Source of the DNA: PWXP01 sp040772845
GTDB taxonomy: Bacteria > Planctomycetota > Planctomycetia > Pirellulales > Thermoguttaceae
Assembly (NCBI GenBank): GCA_040772845.1
Contig: JAXGXG010000002.1
Coordinates: forward strand, 372,001 to 436,000
DNA length: 64,000 nucleotides
Direction of reading: 5' to 3'
The notes below the pieces were generated by a model, which saw only the letters and a program-made list of their open reading frames with translations, ran no database searches and was not told the origin of the DNA. Every line of letters starts with the position of its first letter. Within the stretch, counting starts at the first letter, position 1. This document shows, in pieces, positions 16,923-25,840 of the stretch. A program made the position numbers and the translations under genes.

Positions 16923-18614
16923 ATGGTCGACCCGAACGAAGTGTTGCAACAGACGAACTTCACCACAATCGACTGGGTGATCGTTATCTTATACCCACTT
17001 ATTTCTGTGGGAATTGGCCTCTACGTCCGCAAGCTTATTGTGAACATGAGCGATTTCGTGGTCGCCGGGCGTGGTCTGGGAGTCTGCCTTGGCATTGCCA
17101 CGATGACGGGCACCGAGTTGGGCCTGATTACGGTGATGTACAGCAGCCAGAAGGGGTTTACAGGCGGATTCGCCGCGTTTCACATTGCCTTGGCGGCAGG
17201 GATTGTCACCTTTCTGGTAGGCGCCACGGGCTTTTTCGTCTACCGCCTGCGAGAAATGGGCGTCATGACAATCCCCGAATTCTATGAACGCCGGTTCGAC
17301 CGGAAGACCCGCATCCTCGGCGGGATCATGATGGCCATCGGCGGTATTCTGAATATGGGACTGTTTCTTAAGGTCAGTTCGATGTTCATCGTCGGGATTA
17401 CCGGACTATCCGGCGTGACGGCGACCGGTGAGGCAAACGTGGACACGGTGTTGACTTCTGTGATGATTGCCCTGACGTTACTGGTGCTCATCTACACCTG
17501 TCTGGGCGGAATGGTCTCTGTCGTGATTGCCGACTACGTGCAGTTCGTCGTGCTGTCGTTGGGGCTGCTCGTCGCCAGCGTGCTGGCGGCATACAGCCTG
17601 GGATGGGACAACATTTTCAATACGGTGCAGCAAGAGATGGGCGCCGCCGGTTTCGATCCGACGGTGGCGGAGAGCGGTTTCGGATGGGAGTATATTATCT
17701 GGATGGGATTCATGGGGCTGGTCAGTTGTGCGATCTGGCCCACGGCGGTCGCCCGCGCCCTGGCTATGGATAGTCCCAAAGCGGTCAAACGGCAGTATAT
17801 GTTCACTTCGGTTTCGTTCATGATCCGTTTTCTAATCCCGTATTTCTGGGGCATTTGTGCGTTTGTGTTCGTCATGCAACACCCCGATTTGAAGCAGCTC
17901 TTCTTCCCGGCCGGATATCCGCCACCGGAGACGCTTCCCGAAGGAGTTGCGCCGCTGAACAACCTCATGGCCATGCCGCTGATGCTGGGGCGCATTCTCC
18001 CGATCGGTCTGATTGGACTGATCACCGCCGGTATGCTCGCTGCGTTCATGTCCACCCACGATAGTTACCTGCTCTGCTGGAGCAGCGTGATTACCCAGGA
18101 TGTGATCGCTCCATTCAGCGAGTCCTACGGCCGGCCGATCAGCGCCAAGGTCCGGGTTGCATTAACTCGGATCCTGATTGTAGTCATTGGGTTGGCGGTT
18201 CTGGCTTGGGGGATCATCTATGCAGGCAAGGACGATATCTGGGACTACATGGCCGTTACCGGCGCCATCTACTCCAGCGGCGCCTTTGCGTTGTTGGTGT
18301 GCGGGCTTTATTGGCGCAGGGCAAGTTCGACGGGCGCATTTCTGGGGCTGCTGACGGGATTCTCGGCGGTTCTCGGATTAGGTCCTGTTCAGAAAGGTCT
18401 TGGTCACGTGCTGACCAATCTGCAGCACGTTTTCGCCCCGATCTTGGGAGAGGGCGGCGCAGAGTCTTCCGTGGTTGTCGATATTTCCAGCGCGTGGGTC
18501 GGCCTGATCTCTGTAGGGGTGACAGTCCTGGTAACGATTGCCGGTTCTCTGGTTTTCCCCGATCGCAACAAGGACGGACAGCCACAATCCGCTCCGAATG
18601 GAGGAAACGTCTGA
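16923..18614 (+). CDS. Sodium:solute symporter (SSS family)
   Basis: A 563-residue inner-membrane transporter starting at ATG 16923. About 13 membrane helices are visible, beginning IDWVIVILYPLISVGIGLYV and then 'SDFVVAGRGLG', the usual SSS loop. The core includes TCLGGMVSVVIADYVQFVV and GLITAGMLAAFMSTHDSYLL, with the conserved small/Ser residues of the sodium site. Length and layout fit solute/Na+ symporters for sugars, sialic acid or organic acids; the substrate is not determined. Its stop codon overlaps the start of the 70-aa partner by one base (TGATG), so the two are translationally coupled. The operon with a phosphatase and a sugar kinase suggests a carbohydrate substrate. Confidence 0.9.
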   Translation: MVDPNEVLQQTNFTTIDWVIVILYPLISVGIGLYVRKLIVNMSDFVVAGRGLGVCLGIATMTGTELGLITVMYSSQKGFTGGFAAFHIALAAGIVTFLVGATGFFVYRLREMGVMTIPEFYERRFDRKTRILGGIMMAIGGILNMGLFLKVSSMFIVGITGLSGVTATGEANVDTVLTSVMIALTLLVLIYTCLGGMVSVVIADYVQFVVLSLGLLVASVLAAYSLGWDNIFNTVQQEMGAAGFDPTVAESGFGWEYIIWMGFMGLVSCAIWPTAVARALAMDSPKAVKRQYMFTSVSFMIRFLIPYFWGICAFVFVMQHPDLKQLFFPAGYPPPETLPEGVAPLNNLMAMPLMLGRILPIGLIGLITAGMLAAFMSTHDSYLLCWSSVITQDVIAPFSESYGRPISAKVRVALTRILIVVIGLAVLAWGIIYAGKDDIWDYMAVTGAIYSSGAFALLVCGLYWRRASSTGAFLGLLTGFSAVLGLGPVQKGLGHVLTNLQHVFAPILGEGGAESSVVVDISSAWVGLISVGVTVLVTIAGSLVFPDRNKDGQPQSAPNGGNV

Positions 18615-18826
18615 TGGACATTGAATACTGGGTTATCCTGTGGAAGGTCGTACTTGTTGTTGGCGTCGGTCTGTTCGCCATTCTGGCGGTTGTGGTCACG
18701 ATTGGCGGGGCGATTGACATTCGCCGACTGTTCAAGACCTTGCGGGAAGAGCATGCTCGGGCTACTGCAGAGAACGCGAAGGAAGGTAGCATCTCTGACT
18801 CGCAACAGTCGCATTCCGTAGGATGA
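18614..18826 (+). CDS. Small single-helix protein coupled to the symporter
   Basis: A 70-residue protein: one long membrane helix (about 8-32), then a charged amphipathic stretch (IDIRRLFKTLREEHARAT) and a polar tail. ATG 18614 overlaps the symporter stop, and the stop overlaps the HAD start (ATGA). Small proteins of this layout occur beside SSS transporters and may be accessory subunits; here that is inference from position. No enzyme motif is present. Confidence 0.75.
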   Translation: MDIEYWVILWKVVLVVGVGLFAILAVVVTIGGAIDIRRLFKTLREEHARATAENAKEGSISDSQQSHSVG

Positions 18827-19719
18827 TGAGTGAACGATCAATGCCCAATTGTCACGAGTCCGATTATCAACGCTCGGTTGCGTCTGCCGGGCAAACCGCT
18901 TGGCTGCCTGGAACTGCAATTGAAGTCGTTCGCGAACTGCGGCGTGACGCACCGCTGGAACACGTGTTGTTCGACTTTGATGGTACACTAAGCCTCATCC
19001 GAGAAGGCTGGCCGGAAGTGATGGTGCCGATGATGGTGGAGGCACTGCAACAGACGGGTACCGACGAGTCGCACGAAACGCTCGCACGCGTTGCGAACGA
19101 CTTCGTCATGGAATTGACCGGCAAGCAGACCATCTACCAGATGATCCGGCTGGCCGACGAGATTCGTCAACGCGGCGGCGCGCCCGAGGAGCCGGTTGTC
19201 TACAAACAGTGGTATCAGGACCGTCTCATGCGGCGAATCAGGGACCGGCGCGAGGCGTTGCGTTCGGGGACCATACCGCCGCAAGACATGCTCGTACCCC
19301 ATTCGCTCGAATTGCTTGGGGCCCTCCAGGATCGCGGCCTGACGCTCTACCTGGCCAGCGGTACCGACAAGGAGTACGTGCTCGAAGAGGCCGCCTTGCT
19401 GGGTTTGGGGCGTTTCTTCGGGCCGAGGATCTACGGAGCCTGCGACGACTATCGCGCCTTCTCCAAGGCGATGGTGATCGAACGCATTCTTGAAGAGAAC
19501 CGGGTGCCCGGCGACCGGTTGTTGGGCTTCGGTGACGGATACGTAGAGATCCAGAACGTCAAGGAGGTGGGGGGCGTGGCCGTGGCCGTAGCCAGCGACG
19601 AGGCTGGGCGAAGCGGCAAGCCCGATCCTTGGAAGCGAGATCGGCTGATCGGTGTCGGCGCCGATCTGGTCATTGCCGACTATCGCGAGTGGAAGCCCCT
19701 ACTCGACTACCTGTTCTGA
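18823..19719 (+). CDS. HAD-superfamily phosphatase
   Basis: A 298-residue cytoplasmic hydrolase whose ATG 18823 overlaps the preceding stop. Motif I is FDFDGTLS (Asp51, Asp53), motif II is YLASGTDKEY, and motif IV is GFGDGYVEIQNVKEVGGVAV. A helical cap is inserted at about 65-160, as in phosphoglycolate-phosphatase-like (type C1) HADs. A sugar-phosphate substrate is likely from the operon with a symporter and a PfkB kinase, but having both kinase and phosphatase suggests they act on different intermediates. An alternative start is the adjacent ATG at 18826. Confidence 0.85.
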   Translation: MMSERSMPNCHESDYQRSVASAGQTAWLPGTAIEVVRELRRDAPLEHVLFDFDGTLSLIREGWPEVMVPMMVEALQQTGTDESHETLARVANDFVMELTGKQTIYQMIRLADEIRQRGGAPEEPVVYKQWYQDRLMRRIRDRREALRSGTIPPQDMLVPHSLELLGALQDRGLTLYLASGTDKEYVLEEAALLGLGRFFGPRIYGACDDYRAFSKAMVIERILEENRVPGDRLLGFGDGYVEIQNVKEVGGVAVAVASDEAGRSGKPDPWKRDRLIGVGADLVIADYREWKPLLDYLF

Positions 19720-19731
19720 AAGGGGTTCTCG

Positions 19732-20790
19732 ATGGAACGGTTTCCGGGCATCACGCCCGAACGGCTCGAGACGATTCTCGGACTGTTTTCCCGCGCGCGC
19801 ATTGCCGTGTTGGGCGACTTCTTCGTGGACAAGTACCTCGATATCGATCCGTCCATGGTTGAGCATAGCGTAGAGACGGGCAAAGCGGCCCACCAGGTCG
19901 TTGGTGTGCAGCACAGTCCCGGTGCCGCCGGAACGGTGATCGCCAACCTGGCTGCCTTGGGGGCCGGTGAATTGTGGGCAATCGGCTATACGGGCAACGA
20001 TGGCGAAGGCTACGAACTGCGCCAGGGGCTCACCGCCCTCGGCTGCCGCATCGATCACCTACACTGCAATCCCCAGCGAAAAACGCCTACTTACCTCAAG
20101 CCCCGCGACAAGACCATTGCAGGGCTCGAAGGCGAGCACTCGCGTTACGACACAAAGAACCGCACGCCCACGCCGGAAACGCTCGAAAAGGCCGTGCTGG
20201 AATCCCTGGATCGCCTCCTGCCGGACCTGGACGCTGTGATCCTTGCCGATCAGGTGGAGGAAGACGAGTGTGGCGTCGTTACCACCGCGGTTCGCGACGC
20301 GATTGCCGCCCGCGCAGCGGCCCACCCGAACGTCATCTTCCTGGCCGACAGTCGCCGCCGTATCGGGCAGTTCCGCAATGTACTGGTCAAGCCCAACCAG
20401 TTTGAGGCAGCCGGTTTGGACAATCCGGCGCCGGACGATCGCGTTCCTTTCGATGTGCTGGCCGCGGCACTGCCGGACTTCCGCAAGAAGGCCGCCGCAC
20501 CGGTGCTGATCACTCTGGGCGCACGCGGAATGCTCGTGAGCGATCCGGTCGTCACGCACGTACCGGGCGTGAAGGTCGAAGGCCCAACCGATCCGACCGG
20601 GGCAGGCGACAGCGCCACGGCTGGCACGGTCCTGTCTCTGGCCGCCGGCGCCACACTCCCGGAAGCAAGCCTGGTAGGCAATCTCGTAGCCTCCATCACC
20701 ATCGAACAGCTCGGCGCCACCGGCACCGCTTGCCCCGATCAGCTTCCACCGCGACTCCAGCGCTGGCGCGCCGCGCAGTGGCCCGAGTGA
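19732..20790 (+). CDS. PfkB-family sugar kinase, RfaE/HldE N-domain-like
   Basis: A 352-residue kinase 12 bases after the HAD gene, with 'aaaggggt' before the start. The N-terminal VLGDFFVDKYLDID and PGAAGTVIANLAALGA match the sugar-binding region of the RfaE/HldE-like branch (D-glycero-beta-D-manno-heptose-7-phosphate kinases) and related PfkB members. The C-terminal GPTDPTGAGDSATAGTV holds the anion hole GAGD with the catalytic Asp. The nucleotidyltransferase half of bifunctional HldE is absent. HldE-like kinase plus phosphatase recalls heptose activation, but with a transporter in the same operon catabolism of an imported sugar is at least as likely. Confidence 0.87.
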   Translation: MERFPGITPERLETILGLFSRARIAVLGDFFVDKYLDIDPSMVEHSVETGKAAHQVVGVQHSPGAAGTVIANLAALGAGELWAIGYTGNDGEGYELRQGLTALGCRIDHLHCNPQRKTPTYLKPRDKTIAGLEGEHSRYDTKNRTPTPETLEKAVLESLDRLLPDLDAVILADQVEEDECGVVTTAVRDAIAARAAAHPNVIFLADSRRRIGQFRNVLVKPNQFEAAGLDNPAPDDRVPFDVLAAALPDFRKKAAAPVLITLGARGMLVSDPVVTHVPGVKVEGPTDPTGAGDSATAGTVLSLAAGATLPEASLVGNLVASITIEQLGATGTACPDQLPPRLQRWRAAQWPE

Positions 20791-20813
20791 TCTGCCTGGA
20801 ACGACCAGATCAC
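20787..20813. terminator. Hairpin spanning both convergent stop codons
   Basis: GTGATCTG (20787-20794) pairs with CAGATCAC (20806-20813) over 8 bp. It covers the kinase stop (20788-20790) and the barrel-protein stop on the other strand. No U-tract is present; a shared termination or mRNA-stability element is inference. Confidence 0.35.
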
Positions 20814-21910
20814 CAGTAACTACGGCCGGGATTCCAGGGCCAGTAACCGACGCGGGAGCCGCCGAGCCGGAGTTCCAGGGCGCCGTTGAATGCGAAGTTG
20901 TTGACCGTATTCAGGCCGCTGTCGCCAGGGACCGAGATACTATCAGAGCATTCGAATCGCAGGGCAAGCCGGTCGCTCCATTGATACTTCACCCCAAGGG
21001 CAATAGGCAGAACAAAGAAACCTGCCTGACCACCCGACATGAAGATGTCGGTATACTGCATCCGGGCGCCGCCGAAGCCGAGCGACAGGTAGGGGCGCCA
21101 TCGCGCATCGCCCCAGGGGTAATACATCACGCTTACTGCCGCCTGATAAACCTGCAAGTTGCGGCGCGTGTTCACAAGCCGGTCTAGCGACGGGTCATCG
21201 GCCGCGATACCCCGGTCGATATACCACTCGCCGCGTTCCGCCTTGGCCCAGGCGGAATCTCGGAGGCCCATCTTGGCGTAGGTAAACTGCATTTCCAGGC
21301 CCCAGTAGTGGCTATGGTCCCAGCCGAAGCGCAACCCAGTCGTATAGCCGCTACTGACGTTCAGCCAGTTGTCGATCAGGGAGCTGCCGACCATGCCTCC
21401 CATGAATGTGCCGACACTGACCGGGCGGAAGAGCCAGCTTTCTGTGGTCATCGGACGGCCTCGGCCCTGACTCCGTCCTTCCGTCGGGCCGTAAATGTCC
21501 CTGAGCATCTGGCGAATCGGCTGTCGCGAAAAGAGACCCTGCCGATCCGGCCCAACCACGACTCCCCCATACTCCCCAGCCACGGCGCCAGGGCAGGTTG
21601 CGCCGGGACAACCGGTCGGCGATTGGCTGAAACGGAGGTCGGCTGCATCCGGCGATCCGGGAGGAGCTACCTCAACCGTTGGTGTCTGGAAGACCCGGCG
21701 CGGTTCTGCTCCCGTGACCGACGTCCAGCCTGTGTCGCCCAATCCCGATTCCAACGGGGCAGGAACGCGAGACGACCATCCCGGCTCGGGCTCCGTCATG
21801 ATCGCCCCGAGTTGCAGGAAGGAATCGTTCGCGCCGGCGCAACTGGCCGCGACACCGGTCAGACAAACCAGCGACAGAACGACGGCGATGACGCGAGTAG
21901 CCGCAACCAT
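20810..21910 (-). CDS. Putative outer-membrane beta-barrel protein
   Basis: A 366-residue exported protein with signal peptide MVAATRVIAVVLSLVCLTGV ending near ASCAGAND. After a low-complexity, Pro-rich section (about 35-150), residues about 160-366 alternate polar and aromatic residues: TTGLRFGWDHSHYWGLEMQF, RPYLSLGFGGARMQY and LRFECSDSISV, as in 8-strand OmpA/OmpW-like barrels. The chain ends in aromatic Trp, as barrel proteins usually do. Similar proteins are common in planctomycetes. Function unknown; a porin or a structural role is possible. Confidence 0.65.
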   Translation of the reverse strand: MVAATRVIAVVLSLVCLTGVAASCAGANDSFLQLGAIMTEPEPGWSSRVPAPLESGLGDTGWTSVTGAEPRRVFQTPTVEVAPPGSPDAADLRFSQSPTGCPGATCPGAVAGEYGGVVVGPDRQGLFSRQPIRQMLRDIYGPTEGRSQGRGRPMTTESWLFRPVSVGTFMGGMVGSSLIDNWLNVSSGYTTGLRFGWDHSHYWGLEMQFTYAKMGLRDSAWAKAERGEWYIDRGIAADDPSLDRLVNTRRNLQVYQAAVSVMYYPWGDARWRPYLSLGFGGARMQYTDIFMSGGQAGFFVLPIALGVKYQWSDRLALRFECSDSISVPGDSGLNTVNNFAFNGALELRLGGSRVGYWPWNPGRSYW

Positions 21911-22121
21911 TCAGCAAGGCAAGTGATCAGGCAATCGACGCACGGCGCGGCAATCGCCGTGCGTGCGGTCGGCTGCGGAGGGGACGTGACAAGGCATAAC
22001 TCTACCGCGAAAGCCAACGGGTGCGGATTATGACGGTACCCGCCTGCCAAGTCAACGGCGAAATACCCTTCTGCCTCTCCAGGGGGGGCTATGGCGCTTG
22101 GATGAGACGGCACAGCAATTC

Positions 22122-22177
22122 GTTGGAGTCCTGGCTACAGCCGGAGAAGCCAAACCGCCTAAAAGCGGGACTCCAAC
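22122..22177. repeat. Palindromic element, 'gactccaac' type
   Basis: Outer arms gttggagtcc (22122-22131) and ggactccaac (22168-22177) are perfectly complementary. Inside lies accgcctaaaagcgg. The inner motif and right arm recur at 57446-57469, and a relative with other arms is at 46330-46388. Confidence 0.6.
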
Positions 22178-22201
22178 CGTGGTGGCCTGCGCCCAGAAAC
22201 C

Positions 22202-22241
22202 GAAAACTCAAGAAAAGAGGCCTTCGGAATCCCCGAAGGCC
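22202..22241 (-). terminator. Rho-independent terminator for the oxidoreductase gene
   Basis: A perfect 9-bp stem (ggccttcgg/ccgaaggcc, 22219-22227 and 22233-22241) with a 5-base loop. On the minus strand it is followed by the T-rich run tcttttcttgagttttc. It lies 170 bases past the stop of the Gfo/Idh/MocA gene. Confidence 0.7.
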
Positions 22242-22412
22242 ACGCAAAGACCAATAATCCAGGCAATTTCTGCTGCGATGGAGAACCTGGTCACAGGAAG
22301 AAGCCCCACGAACACTCCCTCACAGATACAGCGTAACTACCGCAACCTGCCCGGTCTGACCGACTTCATTCCTTTGCTCGCTCTGATTCTGGCAGCCGGA
22401 TCGGCGGCCATA

Positions 22413-23513
22413 CTACTTCATGGCCTTGGCAACAGTCAGCTTGCGACTCTTCAGGACGGGATCGGTTTTCAAGGGCAACTCCACGGCGCGTCCGGTTTCG
22501 GCAGCTTTATAGACTCCAAGGATGATCTCGACCGATCGCCGTCCCTCGGGGCCGTCGATCAGCGGTTTGCGCCCCTTGCGAATGGCATCGATGACGTCGG
22601 CGAATTGCCTGGCATGGCCGTGGTGACCGATGGCGGCAGGATCGGCAGCGCCGCCCCCGCCACTCTTCTTCCCTTGCATCTCAGCGTGGATCTTCTCGTC
22701 GGACTTGCGTTTCTTGGCGAACTCCCACACCTTGAGGTCTTCCTCTTCCATCATGGCCGAGCCGGCATCGCCGTGGACCTCGATCCGCTTGAGGAATCCA
22801 GGATAGATGGCCGTGCTGGCCTCGAGTACCCCCATCGCGCCGCTTTCGTACTCGAGTGTCGCCATAACCGTATCTTCAACCTCGATGCGCTCGTGGGCGA
22901 GCAGGCCGAAACGCGCCCGAATCTCGCGCACGGGCCCCATGAGCCAGTAGATCAGATCGACGCTGTGAATGGCCTGGTTCATCAGGGCGCCACCGCCGTC
23001 GAGTTGCCAGGTGCCGCGCCATGCACCGCCATCGTAGTACTGCTGGGTGCGGTACCATTTCACGAAGGCATCGCCTACGACCGGCCGGCCGAATCGCCCC
23101 TGCTCCATCGCGCGTTTGATCTGCTGGCACGACTGGTGGAACCTCGACGGGAAGATGGTCGACAGGACGACGCCTGCCTTTTCGCAAGCTTCGATGATGG
23201 CATCGCAACGGCGGAGCGTAATCTCCAGCGGTTTCTCGACGATGACATGTTTACCGGCCCGAGCCGCGGCAACAGCCGGCTCCATGTGCGCCCCGCTGGG
23301 CGTGGCAATGGTAACCACATCGATGGCAGGATCCGCCAGCATCTCGTCGAGATTGTAGTAGGCCTTACAGCCAAACGCTTCCGACAGTTTATCTGCAGCA
23401 GGCTGAACGGTATCGAAACCGGCCACCAGCTTCGCCCCACGGCAGTCGTTGATGGCGCGAGCATGGAAATGCGAGATCATCCCGCAACCGACAATTCCAA
23501 AGCCGATTGGCAT
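22413..23513 (-). CDS. Gfo/Idh/MocA family oxidoreductase
   Basis: A 366-residue NAD(P)-dependent oxidoreductase. The Rossmann motif GFGIVGCGMISHFHA opens the protein, and the EKP motif (VIVEKPLEI, Lys at about 96) marks the sugar-binding site. The second domain contains GGALMNQAIHSVDLIYWLMG with the catalytic-type His. Members oxidise or reduce sugars, inositols or amino sugars. The start ATG 23513 has gggaggg upstream. It ends in a well-formed terminator (22202-22241) and is separated by 221 bases from the upstream ceramidase-like gene, so it is probably transcribed alone. Confidence 0.9.
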   Translation of the reverse strand: MPIGFGIVGCGMISHFHARAINDCRGAKLVAGFDTVQPAADKLSEAFGCKAYYNLDEMLADPAIDVVTIATPSGAHMEPAVAAARAGKHVIVEKPLEITLRRCDAIIEACEKAGVVLSTIFPSRFHQSCQQIKRAMEQGRFGRPVVGDAFVKWYRTQQYYDGGAWRGTWQLDGGGALMNQAIHSVDLIYWLMGPVREIRARFGLLAHERIEVEDTVMATLEYESGAMGVLEASTAIYPGFLKRIEVHGDAGSAMMEEEDLKVWEFAKKRKSDEKIHAEMQGKKSGGGGAADPAAIGHHGHARQFADVIDAIRKGRKPLIDGPEGRRSVEIILGVYKAAETGRAVELPLKTDPVLKSRKLTVAKAMK

Positions 23514-23734
23514 GTATTGACCCTCCCTACGTGGATATAACTGGAACAGGACGCCAGTATCGCAAGCTCTCCACCAAATGCAAGCCCCCCTGGAGAATCT
23601 CCCCGGTCATGTTTCTTGGGTCGTTGCAGGTGAACCGGCGGTAGGAAGGCCGGCTCCGTTGCGTTCGATATCCTGACAGTCGGTTTCGCTCAAACCTCGC
23701 GTTTGCCTGCTGGCCAATCCGGCCGTCGCGGACC

Positions 23735-25144
23735 TTACGGTTGTTCATCAGCGTGTTGAGACTTCGGTTGGAGCTTGTCAGTCATTTCGTGGACTTTGCC
23801 CACGATCCGGTCTTCGACCGAGGGGGCGAACGGGCCGGGGAGGGTTGTGTAGAGCACCGCGCCGTCAGCTTCATAGCCGCCTTCCGCCAAGACTCGCTTG
23901 GACGGGACATAGGCGAATACATCGTTCGAGTAGCCGGCCACCCAGACCGCTCGGCCGGGCAGTTCTCGCTTCAGGCGCAATGAATAGTCGACCACCGCCT
24001 CGCCGCCCAAGGCGACAAGCGTCAGGTCAGGACCAAACTGCACGACCTGCACCAGGTAGGGATAGCTATCGCGGAGCTTCCCTTTTTCGTCCAACTCTTC
24101 GAGCAGCAGGGCGCCGCGGCGCTTGGCGAACCGATTGGACGAACCAGCCAGTTCAGTCAGCTCCTCCCGGCTGGGTGTGGAGGCGAAGTCCAGCGCGACG
24201 GGCTCGATTGCAGTGCCAAGCGGTCCGACCAACGGAATCGGTTTGGGTAGCATGCCAGCCTCGACCGCCGTGGCCAACGTCCGGCCGTGCTGTTGGGCTC
24301 GCTCGAGCGTTCCGCGTGGATACGGATTCTGGTCGCCGCCGCAGCCGGCCATAAACATGGCCACGGCGCCGGGATAGATTTCTTCGAGATACTGCTGGGC
24401 ATAGCCACCGTAGTCGCCGCAGAACTCGTAGAGACCAAGCGTGGTGCTGTGGCATGCATATCCGAAGAGCAGTGCGCGAAGTGTTCCGTCCGGTCGGTCG
24501 ATGCGCAGTATGGGCACGTCGTGGTCGACCGGCCCGTCGGGATAGGGGCTGTTCCGATAGCCTTTCTCCGTAGGCAGTCGGCGATTCATCGCAAAACCTG
24601 CCCGGGCGCGCGAATAGCCCAGCGTCGCCGGCCCAAGGTCGTCCAGGGCCGCGCCAACCAGGGCTACGAGCTTCGTCTTCAAGTCCGTCACGAACTTCTT
24701 GACTTGTTCCCCTTGCTCCGGCGTTAGGTGATAGATGGCAGAGTGTTCTGCGCGGACCACGGGTCCGGAATGGGTATGCGAGGCATTGATGAGCAATCCG
24801 GCTGGCGGCAACTGGTACTTCTGCTGAACCTCAGCCTCCAACTCTTCGCGGAGCGCTCGGGGGATGCCGATCAGGTCAACCGTGACGATGACTAGCTGCG
24901 TTCCCTGCACGTCCTGCAAGGCGAGCGCCTTGGCAAAGAGGTCCTGGAACTTGCCCTCGGAAGGTTTGTCGCGGCTGGCGTAGCCTGCCATCCAGGTTGG
25001 CCCGTCCGGCGTGATGACCACCGCCGCCGCACCGGCTTTCCAATTGGGAGCGGCCTTATCGCCGCCGCGCGCCGGCGTGAAAGCTACGACTGCGAGAACT
25101 GCAACGAGCCCGATCGTCCCTGCCTGCCTCACGGTCTTCGTCAT
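23735..25144 (-). CDS. Neutral ceramidase-like secreted enzyme
   Basis: A 469-residue exported protein. ATG 25144 follows 'aaaggagacc' and begins MTKTVRQAGTIGLVAVLAVV, a signal peptide cleaved near ARG-GDK. The core has AVVITPDGPTWMAGY, the zinc motif INASHTHSGP (about 144-153) and FGYACHSTTLG and CGGDQNPYPRG, all typical of the neutral/alkaline ceramidase-like family. It lacks the C-terminal Ig-like and LamG domains. In bacteria the true family cuts the amide of ceramide; many planctomycete paralogues probably act on other N-acyl compounds. Two paralogues in the window are at 12840 and 59420. Confidence 0.85.
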   Translation of the reverse strand: MTKTVRQAGTIGLVAVLAVVAFTPARGGDKAAPNWKAGAAAVVITPDGPTWMAGYASRDKPSEGKFQDLFAKALALQDVQGTQLVIVTVDLIGIPRALREELEAEVQQKYQLPPAGLLINASHTHSGPVVRAEHSAIYHLTPEQGEQVKKFVTDLKTKLVALVGAALDDLGPATLGYSRARAGFAMNRRLPTEKGYRNSPYPDGPVDHDVPILRIDRPDGTLRALLFGYACHSTTLGLYEFCGDYGGYAQQYLEEIYPGAVAMFMAGCGGDQNPYPRGTLERAQQHGRTLATAVEAGMLPKPIPLVGPLGTAIEPVALDFASTPSREELTELAGSSNRFAKRRGALLLEELDEKGKLRDSYPYLVQVVQFGPDLTLVALGGEAVVDYSLRLKRELPGRAVWVAGYSNDVFAYVPSKRVLAEGGYEADGAVLYTTLPGPFAPSVEDRIVGKVHEMTDKLQPKSQHADEQP

Positions 25145-25281
25145 GGTAGGTCTCCTTTGAGAAAAAGTTGCGCAAACCGGCGATGTCGCTTCTGGAGGGC
25201 AAGACCGCACGGCAGCCACTATTATACTCTGGGGCGGTTGGTCGTCACCAGCCGGCTCACACAAGACACACGTCGCCCTAT

Positions 25282-25310
25282 TTGACGCTGCCCGACGAAT
25301 CCCTTATTCT
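25282..25310 (+). promoter_or_regulatory. Promoter of the hicB-like gene
   Basis: TTGACG (25282-25287), 17-base spacer and TATTCT (25305-25310). The start point would be near 25317, 11 bases before ATG 25328, with 'tggag' at 25316-25320 as a weak ribosome binding site. Confidence 0.5.
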
Positions 25311-25327
25311 GATGGACTGGAGTACGA

Positions 25328-25555
25328 ATGGTGCGCGACCATCACATCAACATCTTCTATTCCGCGGAAGATCAAGGCTCCATTGCCGACATTCCTGACT
25401 TGGATGCCTGTTCTGCATTCGGCGACACATCGGAGCAAGCACTGCGTGCCGTGCAGGAATCCAAGGCACAATGGCTTGAAGCTGCAAGGGCGGCTGGAAA
25501 GCCGATACCGGCCGCACGGTATTGCCCAGTTTTCTACCAAGCGGCCGGTACGTAA
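25328..25555 (+). CDS. Solo HicB-like antitoxin-fold protein
   Basis: A 75-residue protein (INIFYSAEDQGSIADIPDLD, then AFGDTSEQALRAVQESKAQW) with the degraded-RNase-H HicB fold. It lacks a C-terminal DNA-binding helix or ribbon domain and is slightly short. No HicA toxin (about 60 residues with a dsRBD-like fold) lies on either side, so it is an orphan. Such solo HicB proteins are common, and a toxin-antitoxin role should not be assumed. Confidence 0.7.
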   Translation: MVRDHHINIFYSAEDQGSIADIPDLDACSAFGDTSEQALRAVQESKAQWLEAARAAGKPIPAARYCPVFYQAAGT

Positions 25556-25688
25556 GCAAGGCGTTCGTGCGCATAGCAACGACTCTCGGCGAACGAAACG
25601 TGTTGCATGGGCGTCTCGCCCGCTCATGCATCTGTGATCATTCTTTGTTGGCGTCCGGAGTGTCCGGCCAATGCCTCTCGCGGGTTCG

Positions 25689-25716
25689 TTGACAACGTGT
25701 TGTCGGCGATTATAAT
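25689..25716 (+). promoter_or_regulatory. Consensus sigma70 promoter for SGNH gene
   Basis: TTGACA (25689-25694), 16-base spacer and TATAAT (25711-25716): both boxes match consensus exactly. It leaves a 5' leader of about 118 bases before ATG 25841. This is the strongest promoter-like sequence seen in the window. Confidence 0.7.
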
Positions 25717-25840
25717 CAGGACATCGCCTGCAACCGTTCTGCCTGCCGGTTGGTTTCGGGAGGCAGCGTTGCTGGGGCCGGCATGGCTGACGCGACCGGT
25801 CCTGCAAACGGGTTCCATGAAACCGGGAGGACGTCGTCCG

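Larger units (their letters stand above)
21911..22412. other. Intergenic region with repeat and terminator
   Basis: About 500 bases between two minus-strand genes. It contains the palindromic element at 22122-22177 and the minus-strand terminator at 22202-22241, listed separately. The rest, including the promoter area of the barrel-protein gene, shows no clear coding or regulatory signal. Confidence 0.5.

Noticed and set aside
25145..25555. HicAB toxin-antitoxin pair
   Set aside because: Only the HicB-like protein is present; no HicA-sized toxin frame lies directly upstream or downstream.
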